A stretch of DNA of 64,000 bases from G001797105 sp964528155 (GTDB taxonomy: Bacteria > Chloroflexota > Anaerolineae > Anaerolineales > E44-bin32), in contig CAZGRL010000003.1 of NCBI GenBank assembly GCA_964528155.1, positions 38,545 through 102,544 of the forward strand. The letters are read 5' to 3'. The notes under the pieces were generated by a model. It was not told the origin of the DNA, searched no databases, and saw only the letters and a list, made by a program, of their open reading frames with translations. Of this stretch, positions 26,390 to 34,644 are shown one piece after another. The stretch's first letter is position 1. Every line of letters begins with the position of its first letter. A program made the position numbers and the translations under genes.

Positions 26390-26746
26390 ATGGACCGACG
26401 GTACCGGCTTACAGCTTCGGCAGACTTTCAGCGGGTGCGGCGTACGGGAAAGGCCTATGCCCACCCGCTGGTTATTCTGATGACTTGCCCCAACGGCCTG
26501 GATCTGTCACGCTTCGGCGTCACCGCCGGGCGCAGAGTAGGTGGCGCGGTGGTTCGTAATCGCGCCAAGCGACTCTTGAGAGAGGCGGTCCGTCCGCACG
26601 TGGCCCGGACCCGCCCCGGCTGGGACGTCGTTTTGATCGCCCGCCCAGGATTGTTGGCCGCACCCTGGCCTTCCCTGGCGGAGGCCGTCGACCATCTGAT
26701 GCAGCTATCGGGCTGCCTGGTACGTTTGAATGACAACACCCATTGA
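26390..26746 (+). CDS. rnpA: Ribonuclease P protein component
   Basis: Basic protein subunit of RNase P, which matures the 5' ends of tRNAs together with the RNA subunit. The 118 residues contain RLTASADFQRVRRTGK near the start and the RNR signature as VVRNRAKRLLREAVR near residues 53-67. It lies 70 bases after rpmH and overlaps yidD by 17 bases, suggesting coupled translation. The RNase P RNA gene was not found in the window. Confidence 0.95.
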   Translation: MDRRYRLTASADFQRVRRTGKAYAHPLVILMTCPNGLDLSRFGVTAGRRVGGAVVRNRAKRLLREAVRPHVARTRPGWDVVLIARPGLLAAPWPSLAEAVDHLMQLSGCLVRLNDNTH

Positions 26747-27014
26747 GGTTCACCCTGGTGAACCGGCTCTGCGGGAGATCCCTGTCACCTGGGGAAACCT
26801 GGCCCGCCTGCCGGTATTAGGGTTGATCCGCTTTTATCAACTGACGATTTCCCGGGCGCTGCCCGCCGACACCTGTCGATTCACGCCGACCTGCTCCCAC
26901 TATGGCTATCAGGCGATCGCCAAGTACGGCGTGCTCAAGGGAGGGGCTCTGGCGGTCTGGCGGCTCCTGCGTTGCCAGCCGTTCAGTCGCGGCGGCTACG
27001 ACCCGGTGCCGTAG
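26730..27014 (+). CDS. yidD: Membrane protein insertion efficiency factor YidD
   Basis: Small membrane-associated protein that assists YidC-dependent insertion. The 94 residues carry the family core LIRFYQLTISRALPADTCRFTPTCSHYGYQAIAKYG with its cysteines, then RLLRCQPFSRGGYDPVP, as in nearly all YidD proteins. It has a slightly extended N-terminus that overlaps rnpA. The next gene begins 8 bases later. Confidence 0.95.
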   Translation: MTTPIEVHPGEPALREIPVTWGNLARLPVLGLIRFYQLTISRALPADTCRFTPTCSHYGYQAIAKYGVLKGGALAVWRLLRCQPFSRGGYDPVP

Positions 27015-27021
27015 GAGTTCC

Positions 27022-28107
27022 ATGAAGGAACCCAAACACGCGATGTCGAGGCCTACGATAGTGCTGGCGATCGCCATCCTGTCTATAGCCCTGACCGGCT
27101 GCTCCGGCGCCGCCAGCGCGGCCAACAGTTGGCCAGGCCTCTCGGTTGGCGAACAGAACGTATACGTTTCTTTCAATCAGGCCGTCCACGCCATCGACAA
27201 GGGGAGCGGCACAGAGCGCTGGCACTTTCCTGCCGAGGCCGATCGCAAACTCACTTTCTTTGCCTCCCCTACACCGACGGACGATGGACACGTCATTGTG
27301 GGAGGCTACGACAACAAGGTCTATTCCCTCAACGCTTCTGACGGCTCGATTGCCTGGACATTCGAAGGAGCTACCAACCGCATTGTCGGCGCGGCCAGCG
27401 TCAGCGATGATCTGGTCTTTGTGCCCGGTTCCGATGGGACGCTGTACGCACTTCACCGGTCGAACGGGACGCTTGCCTGGTCGTTTGCAGCGTCTGAGGC
27501 ACTCTGGGCGGATCCGCTGGCCGATGACAGCCGTGTGTACGTCGCTTCGCTTGATCATCACATCTACGCGCTCAACCGGGACACCGGGGCTGAAGTATGG
27601 CGGCGCGATCTCGAGGCGGCCATCGCCGATGGGCCAGTCCTCACGGACGGCCGGCTGCTCGTCGGCACGCTCGGCAAAGGCCTTCAGGCGCTCGATCCGG
27701 CCACGGGAGATGTGGCCTGGGTGTTCTCCACAGATGGCTGGGTTTGGGGAACCCCGGCTATCGATCAGGGGTTGGCGCTCTTCGGAGACGTGAACGGAGC
27801 GGCCTACGCTGTGAACGCGGCCGACGGCACTCAGGTTTGGCGGATCCAGTTGGACGGCTCGATTACGGCCAGCCCGGCGCTGGAAAACGGCATCGCCTAC
27901 TTCCCCACCGAGTCGGGTACAGTGTTTGCGAGAAGCGCCGACAGCGGTGATCCCGTATGGCAGATCCCGGTCGGCGGCGAGCTCTTGTCGGATCCGATCC
28001 TGGGCGGCGACAGTCTGTTCGTGGCTTCACTGGGGGGAGACTCGCTTGTGACGTGCCTTGACTCGGGCTCCGGCGCGACCCGCTGGAGCTTCCAGCCGGC
28101 ACAATAG
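27022..28107 (+). CDS. PQQ-like beta-propeller lipoprotein
   Basis: Lipoprotein of 361 residues. The ATG at 27022 follows AGGAG at good spacing. The signal ends at a LTGC lipobox near residue 26. The mature part is built of about seven blades of roughly 40 residues, each with a word like VYALNRDTGAEVWR or VYSLNASDGSIAWTFEG, the pattern of quinoprotein-alcohol-dehydrogenase-like and BamB-like propellers. Such scaffolds bind protein partners or carbohydrate. No PQQ-binding catalytic residues are evident. It is inserted between yidD and yidC, which suggests a role in membrane protein or envelope assembly (similar to BamB); that is inference. Confidence 0.85.
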   Translation: MKEPKHAMSRPTIVLAIAILSIALTGCSGAASAANSWPGLSVGEQNVYVSFNQAVHAIDKGSGTERWHFPAEADRKLTFFASPTPTDDGHVIVGGYDNKVYSLNASDGSIAWTFEGATNRIVGAASVSDDLVFVPGSDGTLYALHRSNGTLAWSFAASEALWADPLADDSRVYVASLDHHIYALNRDTGAEVWRRDLEAAIADGPVLTDGRLLVGTLGKGLQALDPATGDVAWVFSTDGWVWGTPAIDQGLALFGDVNGAAYAVNAADGTQVWRIQLDGSITASPALENGIAYFPTESGTVFARSADSGDPVWQIPVGGELLSDPILGGDSLFVASLGGDSLVTCLDSGSGATRWSFQPAQ

Positions 28108-28122
28108 ATGGGGACTTGAGGT

Positions 28123-28866
28123 ATGTGGGACACATTTGTGCTCAACCCGATGATCAACGCCCTTCTGGGTATCTACGGCGTTTTCGGCAGCAATTTCGGA
28201 TTGGCGATCATCGTATTCACTGCTCTCGTGCGCCTGATCACATTGCCTCTCACCTTGCAGCAGCAAAGAAGCACGCAGAAGATGCAGGAGCTGCAAAACT
28301 CCAAGAAGTGGCAGGACATTCAGAAGAAGTTCAAGAATGACAAGCAGAAACTGCAGGAGCAGCAACTGAAGCTCTACCAGGAGATGGGGATCAATCCGCT
28401 CAGCGGCTGCCTGCCACTGGTGATCCAATTGCCGATCATCTTCGGGCTTTATCAGGCGATTATCCAGGCCCTGGCGGCTACGCCGGTCCAGCTCCTCAGG
28501 CTGGCCGGGCATCTCTACGAATTCGTTTCCGCCACAACCATTCCGCTGAACAGCCGTTTCTTGTGGATGAACCTCGGCCAGCCGGAGCATCTGACTTTTC
28601 CCATTCCAATTCTCACGATACTGGTTGTCGTCAGCACGTTCCTGCAGACCAAGCTCACGACGCCTCCATCGCCTGACTCCCAGGGCAGCCAGATGACCCA
28701 GATGATGACGTGGTACATGCCCGTCCTTCTCGGGTACTTCGCGTACACCTACGCCTCCGGTCTGGCCTTGTATTTCGTCGTGTCGAACTTGTTGGCGGTT
28801 GTCCAGTATGCGGCGATGGGGAAGGTGGATTGGCGTAATCTCGTATCGCTGCGGCGCGCAACATAG
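28123..28866 (+). CDS. yidC: Membrane protein insertase YidC (Gram-positive-type length)
   Basis: Inserts and folds inner-membrane proteins, alone or with SecYEG. The 247 residues lack the large periplasmic domain of Gram-negative YidC. Seen: an N-terminal membrane helix (NPMINALLGIYGVFGSNFGLAIIVFTALVRLI, with the conserved hydrophilic-groove Arg), a charged cytoplasmic hairpin rich in Lys/Gln (QQQRSTQKMQELQNSKKWQDIQKKF, coiled-coil-like), then the NPLSGCLPLVIQLPIIFGLYQAI segment and two more helices. No lipobox cysteine is at the N-terminus. It starts 15 bases after the propeller lipoprotein. Confidence 0.95.
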   Translation: MWDTFVLNPMINALLGIYGVFGSNFGLAIIVFTALVRLITLPLTLQQQRSTQKMQELQNSKKWQDIQKKFKNDKQKLQEQQLKLYQEMGINPLSGCLPLVIQLPIIFGLYQAIIQALAATPVQLLRLAGHLYEFVSATTIPLNSRFLWMNLGQPEHLTFPIPILTILVVVSTFLQTKLTTPPSPDSQGSQMTQMMTWYMPVLLGYFAYTYASGLALYFVVSNLLAVVQYAAMGKVDWRNLVSLRRAT

Positions 28867-28989
28867 GCACCTCATGGAACGGCGGCCGAGGCCGTTCGGC
28901 ATCGTTGTGTCCTCAGGACGATCGGCCCGACATCCTCATGACGGTACAATCGTGAACGCAGGTCGAGAGCGCGGGTTGAAGGTGAGATT

Positions 28990-29712
28990 ATGGGCACGAT
29001 AAGAACGAGCCTTGAGGTGATCGCCCCTACGGTCGATGAAGCCGTGGCCCGTGGGGCCGCGGAGCTCGGACGTCCGGAGAGCGAGTTGGAGGTCGAAGTT
29101 CTTGACGAAGGCGGAAGAGGCGTCCTCGGATTGGGTGCTCGACAGGCCCGGGTGCGCCTGAGTGTGCGCTCGGCGACCGAGATGCAGCAACCACAGCATG
29201 AAGTAACCGCGGAGGTGTCGGAGGACGACTCGCAGGCGCTCCAGGTCGCCATCGACACGGTTTCTGAGTTGCTGACCCGCATGGGTTTTGTCGCCAGAGC
29301 GACGGCACGCTGGGACGAAAACTCGGATCCCGATCAGATTCGCCCCCTGCATGTCGACATCCACGGCGACGACTTGAGCACACTCATCGGACGGAAGGGT
29401 GAGACCCTGTCGGCCCTGCAATACATCACGCGCCTGATCGTTTCCAAAGAGCTGGACGGGCCGGTAGCCGTCGTGATCGACATCGAGGGCTACCGGGCTC
29501 GACGAGAACAACAGCTGCGTCAACTGGCGCGCAAGATGGCCCAACAGGCTGAAGAGCGAGGCCGGACCATGACACTGGAGCCGATGCCCGCCAACGAACG
29601 ACGCATCATTCATATCGAATTGCGAGATCATCCTTCCGTCTATACGGAGAGCACCGGCGAAGGCTCAGCTCGCAAGGTCACGATCATCCCTCGGACACCA
29701 GACACGCCCTGA
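28990..29712 (+). CDS. jag: RNA-binding protein KhpB/Jag
   Basis: RNA-binding protein of the Jag/KhpB family, usually working with KhpA to control cell elongation and division genes. The 240 residues have a Jag_N domain (about 1-55, with GVLGLGARQARVRLSV), a linker, a KH domain (about 80-160, GDDLSTLIGRKGETLSALQYI as the GxxG loop) and a C-terminal R3H domain (MPANERRIIHIELRDHPSVYTES). The 123-base gap from yidC contains a TACAAT at 28945-28950 but no good -35 box. The position at the end of the rpmH block is conserved across bacteria. Confidence 0.94.
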   Translation: MGTIRTSLEVIAPTVDEAVARGAAELGRPESELEVEVLDEGGRGVLGLGARQARVRLSVRSATEMQQPQHEVTAEVSEDDSQALQVAIDTVSELLTRMGFVARATARWDENSDPDQIRPLHVDIHGDDLSTLIGRKGETLSALQYITRLIVSKELDGPVAVVIDIEGYRARREQQLRQLARKMAQQAEERGRTMTLEPMPANERRIIHIELRDHPSVYTESTGEGSARKVTIIPRTPDTP

Positions 29713-29741
29713 TTGGTCCGTCCCTATGCCTGGGCTATAAT
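29713..29741 (+). promoter_or_regulatory. Promoter giving a probable leaderless transcript
   Basis: TTGGTC (29713-29718), 17-base spacer, TATAAT (29736-29741). The ATG of the next gene is at 29748, exactly where transcription would start, and no ribosome-binding site precedes it. Confidence 0.6.
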
Positions 29742-29747
29742 CGCCTC

Positions 29748-30599
29748 ATGCCCCACCCCTCCGTGCCCAGGGCGATCGACTACCTGATCATCGGCCACCT
29801 CGCCCAGGATGGAGCGGGCGCCGCTTCGCGCTTGGGCGGGACCGCGGCCTACGCGGGTGTCACGGCCGCAGCGATGGGGCGGCAAGTGGGGCTCGTCACT
29901 TCAACGGCTCCCGGTCTCGACCTGGAGCCGTTGTCCGACATCGACCTGGCCAATTCCCCGGCACCGCGTCCGACCAGCTTCGAGAACCGCTACGAGAGCG
30001 GCAGGCGACGGCAAAGGCTGAATTCCCTGGCAAACCCACTGGGTTTTGAAGACATCCCCGCGGCGTGGCAGCGATCTCCACTGGTGCATCTTGCGCCCAT
30101 TGCCGGCGAGGTTGACCCCTCCCTCGCCCGGCGGTTCCCGAATTCGTTCGTGGGTATCACGGCCCAAGGTTGGCTGCGAGAGTGGGATCATGAGGGGATC
30201 GTGTATGCTTCGTCCTTTGAGGCGATCAAAGATGTGCTGCATTCGGCGGACGCCGTCGTCGTCAGCCTAGAAGATCTCGTCGGCGACCGGCGGGAGGCCG
30301 AAGCCATGGCCGGTCATTGTCGTCTGCTGGCCATCACGGAAGGGGCTAAAGGCGCCACGGTCTTCCGCGAGGGTGAGGTGCGTCACATCCCGGCGCCGGC
30401 CTCCAACGAAGTCGATCCAACAGGGGCCGGCGACGTATTCGCCGCGGCATTCTTCATCCATCTCAGCCTCACCGGCGACCCCTGGCTGGCGGCCAGATTC
30501 GCCAACAGGATCGCCTCGGCCTCCGTCGCGGTTGAGGGCGTCGCCCCCATCGGCGAGCTGGTCGCCAATCTCGAAAGCCAAAGTCAGGCCGTCGAATGA
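29748..30599 (+). CDS. PfkB-family carbohydrate/nucleoside kinase
   Basis: Sugar or nucleoside kinase of 283 residues. The family's first glycine pattern appears as RLGGTAAYAGVTAAAMGRQVGLVTS near residues 27-51. The catalytic signature is DPTGAGDVFAAAFFIHL near residues 222-238, with the usual Asp base and anion-hole GAGD. The substrate cannot be read from the sequence; the N-terminal half is divergent from ribokinase and fructokinase. It overlaps the parA start by 4 bases (ATGA), so kinase, parA and parB form one operon. It appears to start a leaderless message. Confidence 0.85.
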   Translation: MPHPSVPRAIDYLIIGHLAQDGAGAASRLGGTAAYAGVTAAAMGRQVGLVTSTAPGLDLEPLSDIDLANSPAPRPTSFENRYESGRRRQRLNSLANPLGFEDIPAAWQRSPLVHLAPIAGEVDPSLARRFPNSFVGITAQGWLREWDHEGIVYASSFEAIKDVLHSADAVVVSLEDLVGDRREAEAMAGHCRLLAITEGAKGATVFREGEVRHIPAPASNEVDPTGAGDVFAAAFFIHLSLTGDPWLAARFANRIASASVAVEGVAPIGELVANLESQSQAVE

Positions 30600-31399
30600 C
30601 ACGCATCTACGCAATGGTCAACCAGAAGGGGGGTGTGGGAAAAACGACGACCGTCATCAATCTGGGTGCGTATCTGGCTCAGGCCGGCCAACGCATTCTG
30701 CTGGTGGATCTTGATCCGCAGGCGAATGCCACGGCCTGCCTGGGTGTGGATCACTCTCAAGTGGATGTTGGAACCTACGACACCCTGATCGGCCGCGCCG
30801 ACGCCGGCGACATCTTGCTGTACAACCCGAACCTCAAGCTCTCGCTCCTGCCTTCCTCGCCCGCTCTGGCAGGCGCGCAAGTCGAACTGGTAGATATCGA
30901 ATCCCGAGAGTCGCTCCTCAAGCGAGCACTGGCGACAGTCCGAGAGCACTTCGATTACGTCCTGATAGATTGCCCGCCCTCGCTGGGACTGCTGACAATC
31001 AACGGGCTGCTCGCCGCCGCCACCGGCGTGATCATTCCGGTCCAGTGCGAGTATCTGGCCTTGGAAGGATTGACCCAATTGATGCAAACGTTGAAGCGAG
31101 TGCGCAAGGGCTTGTTTCCTTCTTTGAAGGTCCGTGGGCTGCTCTTGACCATGCATGACGCGCGCACCAATCTCTCGCATGACGTCGTGCGAGAGGTGCG
31201 CAGTCACTTCCCAGGGGAGGTTTTCGACACAGTGATTCCGCGCAGCGTGCGCCTGGCGGAAGCGCCATCCCATGGCTTACCGATCTCCGAATATGATCCG
31301 TCTTCGACCGGAGCGATGGCCTACAAGGAGTTGGCAGAGGAGCTCATGCGAGGGGATCACGTCGAAGTGTCCATGGCCGTTGCCGGAGTGGGAGGCTGA
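30596..31399 (+). CDS. parA: Chromosome-partition ATPase ParA (Soj)
   Basis: ATPase that moves ParB-parS complexes over the nucleoid. The 267 residues have the deviant Walker A NQKGGVGKTTT near 9-19, DLDPQANATACLG near 38-50 and VLIDCPPSLGLLT near 121-133, matching chromosomal Soj/ParA proteins. It is followed by parB 2 bases later, the standard parAB pair. It is about as similar to the orphan ParA at 24.9-25.7 kb as paralogues would be; the two flank the rpmH-jag block. Confidence 0.94.
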   Translation: MTRIYAMVNQKGGVGKTTTVINLGAYLAQAGQRILLVDLDPQANATACLGVDHSQVDVGTYDTLIGRADAGDILLYNPNLKLSLLPSSPALAGAQVELVDIESRESLLKRALATVREHFDYVLIDCPPSLGLLTINGLLAAATGVIIPVQCEYLALEGLTQLMQTLKRVRKGLFPSLKVRGLLLTMHDARTNLSHDVVREVRSHFPGEVFDTVIPRSVRLAEAPSHGLPISEYDPSSTGAMAYKELAEELMRGDHVEVSMAVAGVGG

Positions 31400-31400
31400 G

Positions 31401-32258
31401 ATGCCGACCAGGCGAGGCCTTGGGAAGGGCCTGGATGCACTGATACCCCGCGCCGACAATTTGGGCGGGGTGGAACAGATCGCCGTTGAGGCCATCCTTC
31501 CGAATCCACGTCAGCCCCGGCGAGATTTCGATTCGGCGGAGCTCGAGGGCTTGGCGGCTTCGATCCGTGAGCACGGCGTGCTCCAACCGCTGATCGTCAC
31601 GCCTGAACCCGACAGCAACAAGTATCGGTTGATCGCCGGTGAGCGACGGTTGCAGGCCGCTCAGATGGCCGGCCTGGGCGCCGTGCCGGTCATCGTCCGG
31701 AGCGCCAGCGACCAGGAACGCCTCGAACTTGCTCTTATCGAGAACCTCCAACGCACCGACCTTAACCCACTTGAGGCGGCCGAGGGTTATCGTCAACTCA
31801 TCGAGGATTTCAGCCTGTCACACGAGGACGCCGCCGCAAGGGTCGGGAAGACGCGGACGACCGTGAGCAACACGCTCCGACTGCTCAAGTTGGGCGAGCC
31901 GGCCCGCCAGGCGCTCACCGACGGGAGGATCAGCGAAGGCCACGCGCGCGCCCTGCTGGGCCTCCCCACCGGACAATCGCAGACCGCCGCGTTGGGGATG
32001 ATCGAATCGCGGGAGCTCAACGTGCGCCAGACGGAGTCTCTGGTCCGGCGCCTGGCCGGTGAGCGACGGCCGGCGCGCAAGTCAAAGTCGAAATCGCCCG
32101 AAGAGACTGATCTCGAGGCCCAATTGCGTCAGGCCCTTGGCACACGGGTCATCCTGCGCAGGAGCGGCAAGGGCGGCAGCCTGGTCATCCGCTTCTATTC
32201 CGACGAGGAGCTCAACGCGATCCTCGATCGGCTGCTTGACGGCACGACGGGGGATTGA
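31401..32258 (+). CDS. parB: Chromosome-partition protein ParB (Spo0J)
   Basis: CTP-dependent clamp that binds parS sites near the origin. The ATG at 31401 gives 285 residues starting RRGLGKGLDALIP, the typical ParA-activating N-terminus. The CTP-binding ParB/Srx core follows (ILPNPRQPRRDFD, GERRLQAAQMAG with the GERR motif), then the helix-turn-helix (LSHEDAAARVGKTRTTVSNTLRLLKL) and a C-terminal dimer domain. No canonical parS (TGTTNCACGTGAAACA) was noticed in the window. parAB plus rpmH-jag suggests the replication origin is not far, but it is not here. Confidence 0.94.
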   Translation: MPTRRGLGKGLDALIPRADNLGGVEQIAVEAILPNPRQPRRDFDSAELEGLAASIREHGVLQPLIVTPEPDSNKYRLIAGERRLQAAQMAGLGAVPVIVRSASDQERLELALIENLQRTDLNPLEAAEGYRQLIEDFSLSHEDAAARVGKTRTTVSNTLRLLKLGEPARQALTDGRISEGHARALLGLPTGQSQTAALGMIESRELNVRQTESLVRRLAGERRPARKSKSKSPEETDLEAQLRQALGTRVILRRSGKGGSLVIRFYSDEELNAILDRLLDGTTGD

Positions 32259-32259
32259 A

Positions 32260-33330
32260 TTGCGCTACCTCGTCTACGGAGCTGGCGCCGTCGGAAGCTT
32301 CATCGGCGGTTGTCTGGCCCTGGCCGGGAATCCGGTGGTCTTCGTCGGAAGAGGTTCAACCCGGCGAGCTGTGATCGACGGCGGCCTTCAACTCACCGGG
32401 GACAGGACATCGGGTCTGATAGGCGGACCCGATTTCTTTGAACGGCTTGATCCCGTCCTCGGCCTCCCCTCCCCAGACGTCATCTTGCTTACAACCAAGG
32501 CCTACGACCTTGCCACGGCGACGGAAGACCTGGCGCGCTTTGCTTCGCATATGCCGCCAATTGTGGGCTTGTTGAACGGAATTGGTACGGAATCCTACCT
32601 GGCCGCACACATAGGATCGGAGAATGTCATCCCCGCCTCTGTGACGACCGCCGTCCAGAAGATCCAGCCAGGCACGATTCGAGTCGAGCGCCGACGCGGC
32701 GTCGGCCTGGGCGCAGGCCATCCGCTCAGCCGGGCCATCGCCGACGATATGCAAGCCGCCGGTCTGCAGCCCAGGCTGTACTCGAGCCCCGATCGAATGA
32801 AATGGTCGAAGCTCATCACGAACATCGTCGCCAACGCGACGTGCGCCATAACAGGCTGGTCTCCGGCCGCTGTCTACCGCCACACTGCGCTCGCGCGACT
32901 CGAGCTGAAGAGCCTGCGCGAGGCATTCCAGGTCATGCGCGCGCAGGGACTGTCGCCGGTCAACCTCCCGGGGGTGCCGGTGGCGTTGTTCGAGCCTCTG
33001 CTGGTTCTTCCCGACACCCTTGTCCGGCCGGCGATCGCCCGCTACGTGGCCTCCGGGCGTGGCGCCAAGCCTCCGTCGCTGCACTTCGACATCGGGCGTC
33101 GTAGATCCGAAATCGGCTGGCTCAATGGTGCGGTCGTTTCGTGGGGAGCGCGCCTGGGCATCGCTACCCCGGCCAACGATGTCTTGACGGATGTCATGTC
33201 GGAGCTGGTGATGGGCGAGGCCGACCCGGCCGCGTATCACGGTCGACCTGAAGCACTTCTGTCACGGGCAACCGACGCGCGGTCGACGGGCGTCAGGTAT
33301 AATGCCGCGTCGGCGACACGTGAGCGTTGA
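32260..33330 (+). CDS. Ketopantoate reductase-like (PanE/ApbA family) dehydrogenase
   Basis: NADPH-dependent 2-dehydropantoate 2-reductase family member, about 356 residues from a TTG at 32260, directly after the parB stop. The Rossmann motif GAGAVGSFIGG lies near residues 6-16, TTKAYD near 72-77 with the conserved Lys, then LLNGIGTE and a C-terminal helical domain with the catalytic-type Lys (KWSKLITNIVANATCAI). PanE supplies pantoate for coenzyme A. The protein is longer than most PanE proteins (about 300) through its C-terminus, so a paralogue with another 2-keto acid substrate is possible. The start codon is uncertain. Confidence 0.82.
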   Translation: MRYLVYGAGAVGSFIGGCLALAGNPVVFVGRGSTRRAVIDGGLQLTGDRTSGLIGGPDFFERLDPVLGLPSPDVILLTTKAYDLATATEDLARFASHMPPIVGLLNGIGTESYLAAHIGSENVIPASVTTAVQKIQPGTIRVERRRGVGLGAGHPLSRAIADDMQAAGLQPRLYSSPDRMKWSKLITNIVANATCAITGWSPAAVYRHTALARLELKSLREAFQVMRAQGLSPVNLPGVPVALFEPLLVLPDTLVRPAIARYVASGRGAKPPSLHFDIGRRRSEIGWLNGAVVSWGARLGIATPANDVLTDVMSELVMGEADPAAYHGRPEALLSRATDARSTGVRYNAASATRER

Positions 33331-33453
33331 GCGCGGCTGGGGAGGTTGCGTGTCCGGGGAGAGCGGTCCCGGAGGGACCAGGAGACACGCTGCCAGCCAC
33401 TGGGCTGACACGGGATTCAGCCCGGGATCAGGGCGCGAGGAAAAGGCTTGACA
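33331..33453 (+). promoter_or_regulatory. Structured leader region before fabG
   Basis: Two hairpins in series: an outer 7-bp stem 33348-33354/33384-33390 enclosing a perfect inner stem GGTCCC/GGGACC (33365-33379, loop GGA), then GGGCTGA/TCAGCCC (33402-33408/33417-33423). A TATAAT at 33298-33303, without a clear -35 box, could start this leader inside the end of the preceding gene. A cis-regulatory or small-RNA role is inferred from structure only. Confidence 0.4.
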
Positions 33454-34200
33454 ATGGCATTCGACGGGAAGGTGGCTCTTGTAACAGGTGCCTCGCGCGG
33501 CATCGGGCGCGCGATCGCTCTCGAACTTGGTTCCCTGGGCGCGCGTGTCGCCGTGAACTATCACTCCCAATCCGAGGCAGCTGAACAGGTCGTCGATGCC
33601 ATCGCCGGTGCTGGCGGTGAGGCCCACGCTTTCCAGGCCGATGTCGGCGACTTCGCCGAAGCGGAGAAACTCGTCAAGTCGACCATCGAGCGTTTTGGCG
33701 ACTTACACATCCTCGTGAACAATGCTGGTATCACCCGCGACGGACTGATCATGACCATGTCCGAGAAGGACTGGGACGACGTTATTCGCACCAACCTTAA
33801 GTCGACGTTCAATTGCTCCAAGCATGCTGTCCGCCACATGCTTCGGCGACGCTACGGCCGGATCATCAACATCACCTCCATATCCGGACACATTGGGAAC
33901 GCCGGACAGACGAATTACTCGGCCTCCAAGGCCGGACAGATCGGGTTCACCAAGGCTCTCGCGAGGGAGGTCGCATCGCGGAACATCACCGTCAACGCGG
34001 TGGCAGCCGGCTATATCGATACCGAGATCTGGGAGACTGTGCCCGAGAACATTCGAGAGGGCATGGTTGACTTGATCCCGCTCGGACGCAAGGGCGAGGC
34101 AGAAGACATCGCCAAGGCCGTCGCTTTCCTCGCTTCCGAACAGGCCGGATACGTCACAGGACACATCTTGAGCGTGGACGGCGGGATGGCCATGGCCTAG
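33454..34200 (+). CDS. fabG: 3-oxoacyl-[acyl-carrier-protein] reductase
   Basis: Short-chain dehydrogenase reducing 3-oxoacyl-ACP with NADPH in fatty acid synthesis. The ATG at 33454 (AAAAGG seven bases upstream) gives 248 residues. Seen: TGASRGIG cofactor loop near 11-18, NNAGIT near 88-93, the catalytic Ser in NITSISGHIGNAGQ, the YSASKAG Tyr-x-x-x-Lys motif, and the C-terminal TGHILSVDGGMAM, which is strongly FabG-like. No other fab gene is adjacent. A related role in polyhydroxyalkanoate metabolism (PhaB) is possible but less likely. Confidence 0.9.
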   Translation: MAFDGKVALVTGASRGIGRAIALELGSLGARVAVNYHSQSEAAEQVVDAIAGAGGEAHAFQADVGDFAEAEKLVKSTIERFGDLHILVNNAGITRDGLIMTMSEKDWDDVIRTNLKSTFNCSKHAVRHMLRRRYGRIINITSISGHIGNAGQTNYSASKAGQIGFTKALAREVASRNITVNAVAAGYIDTEIWETVPENIREGMVDLIPLGRKGEAEDIAKAVAFLASEQAGYVTGHILSVDGGMAMA

Positions 34201-34211
34201 GAGCCACGCGA

Positions 34212-34631
34212 ATGGCCGCTGTGCACACCGAAGAACAGGGCAGGCCGGGAAGACAGGAAAGTAAAATGGATGACAAGCGAGACGTGGGCGCGCCCTCCAA
34301 AGGAAAGACGACGATCGCTCCAAGTGTATTGCTGACCATCGCCCGCCTGACCGCGCTAGGCGTCCCGGGGGTCGTTCGGATGGCCGAGGTGCCCGGGGGA
34401 GTGGATCGCCTGTTCCGCAAGGGGGCGAGCGAAGGCGTCAGGATTGAAGTCGACGATGATTCGGTCGCCGTCGATCTGTATCTCGTCCTGGCAAACGAGA
34501 CCAACGCGCGCGAAGTGAGCCGCACGGTGCAGTCTGAAGTCGCCCGAGCGGTCGAAGACATGGTCGGGATGCAGGTCAAGCGGATCGACATACATATCGA
34601 AGACATCGACTTCGGCGAAACGACAGAATGA
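34212..34631 (+). CDS. Asp23/Gls24-family envelope-stress protein
   Basis: Member of the Asp23 (alkaline shock protein) family, 139 residues from ATG 34212, or 121 from a second good start at 34266; both have an AGGA-type ribosome-binding site. The core runs from TTIAPSVLLTIARLTALGVPGV to VEDMVGMQVKRIDIHIEDIDF, the usual pattern of small beta-rich Asp23 proteins linked to envelope stability and acyl metabolism. Directly followed by nusB, an association seen in Firmicutes and other bacteria (the YqhY-nusB pair). Function at molecular level is unsettled. Confidence 0.85.
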   Translation: MAAVHTEEQGRPGRQESKMDDKRDVGAPSKGKTTIAPSVLLTIARLTALGVPGVVRMAEVPGGVDRLFRKGASEGVRIEVDDDSVAVDLYLVLANETNAREVSRTVQSEVARAVEDMVGMQVKRIDIHIEDIDFGETTE

Positions 34632-34644
34632 TGGACATGCCTCA

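Noticed and set aside
33348..33423. Small SRP (4.5S-like) RNA before fabG
   Set aside because: There is a good stem-loop, but the GGTCAGG...GGAAGGAAGCAGCC core of SRP RNA is absent.
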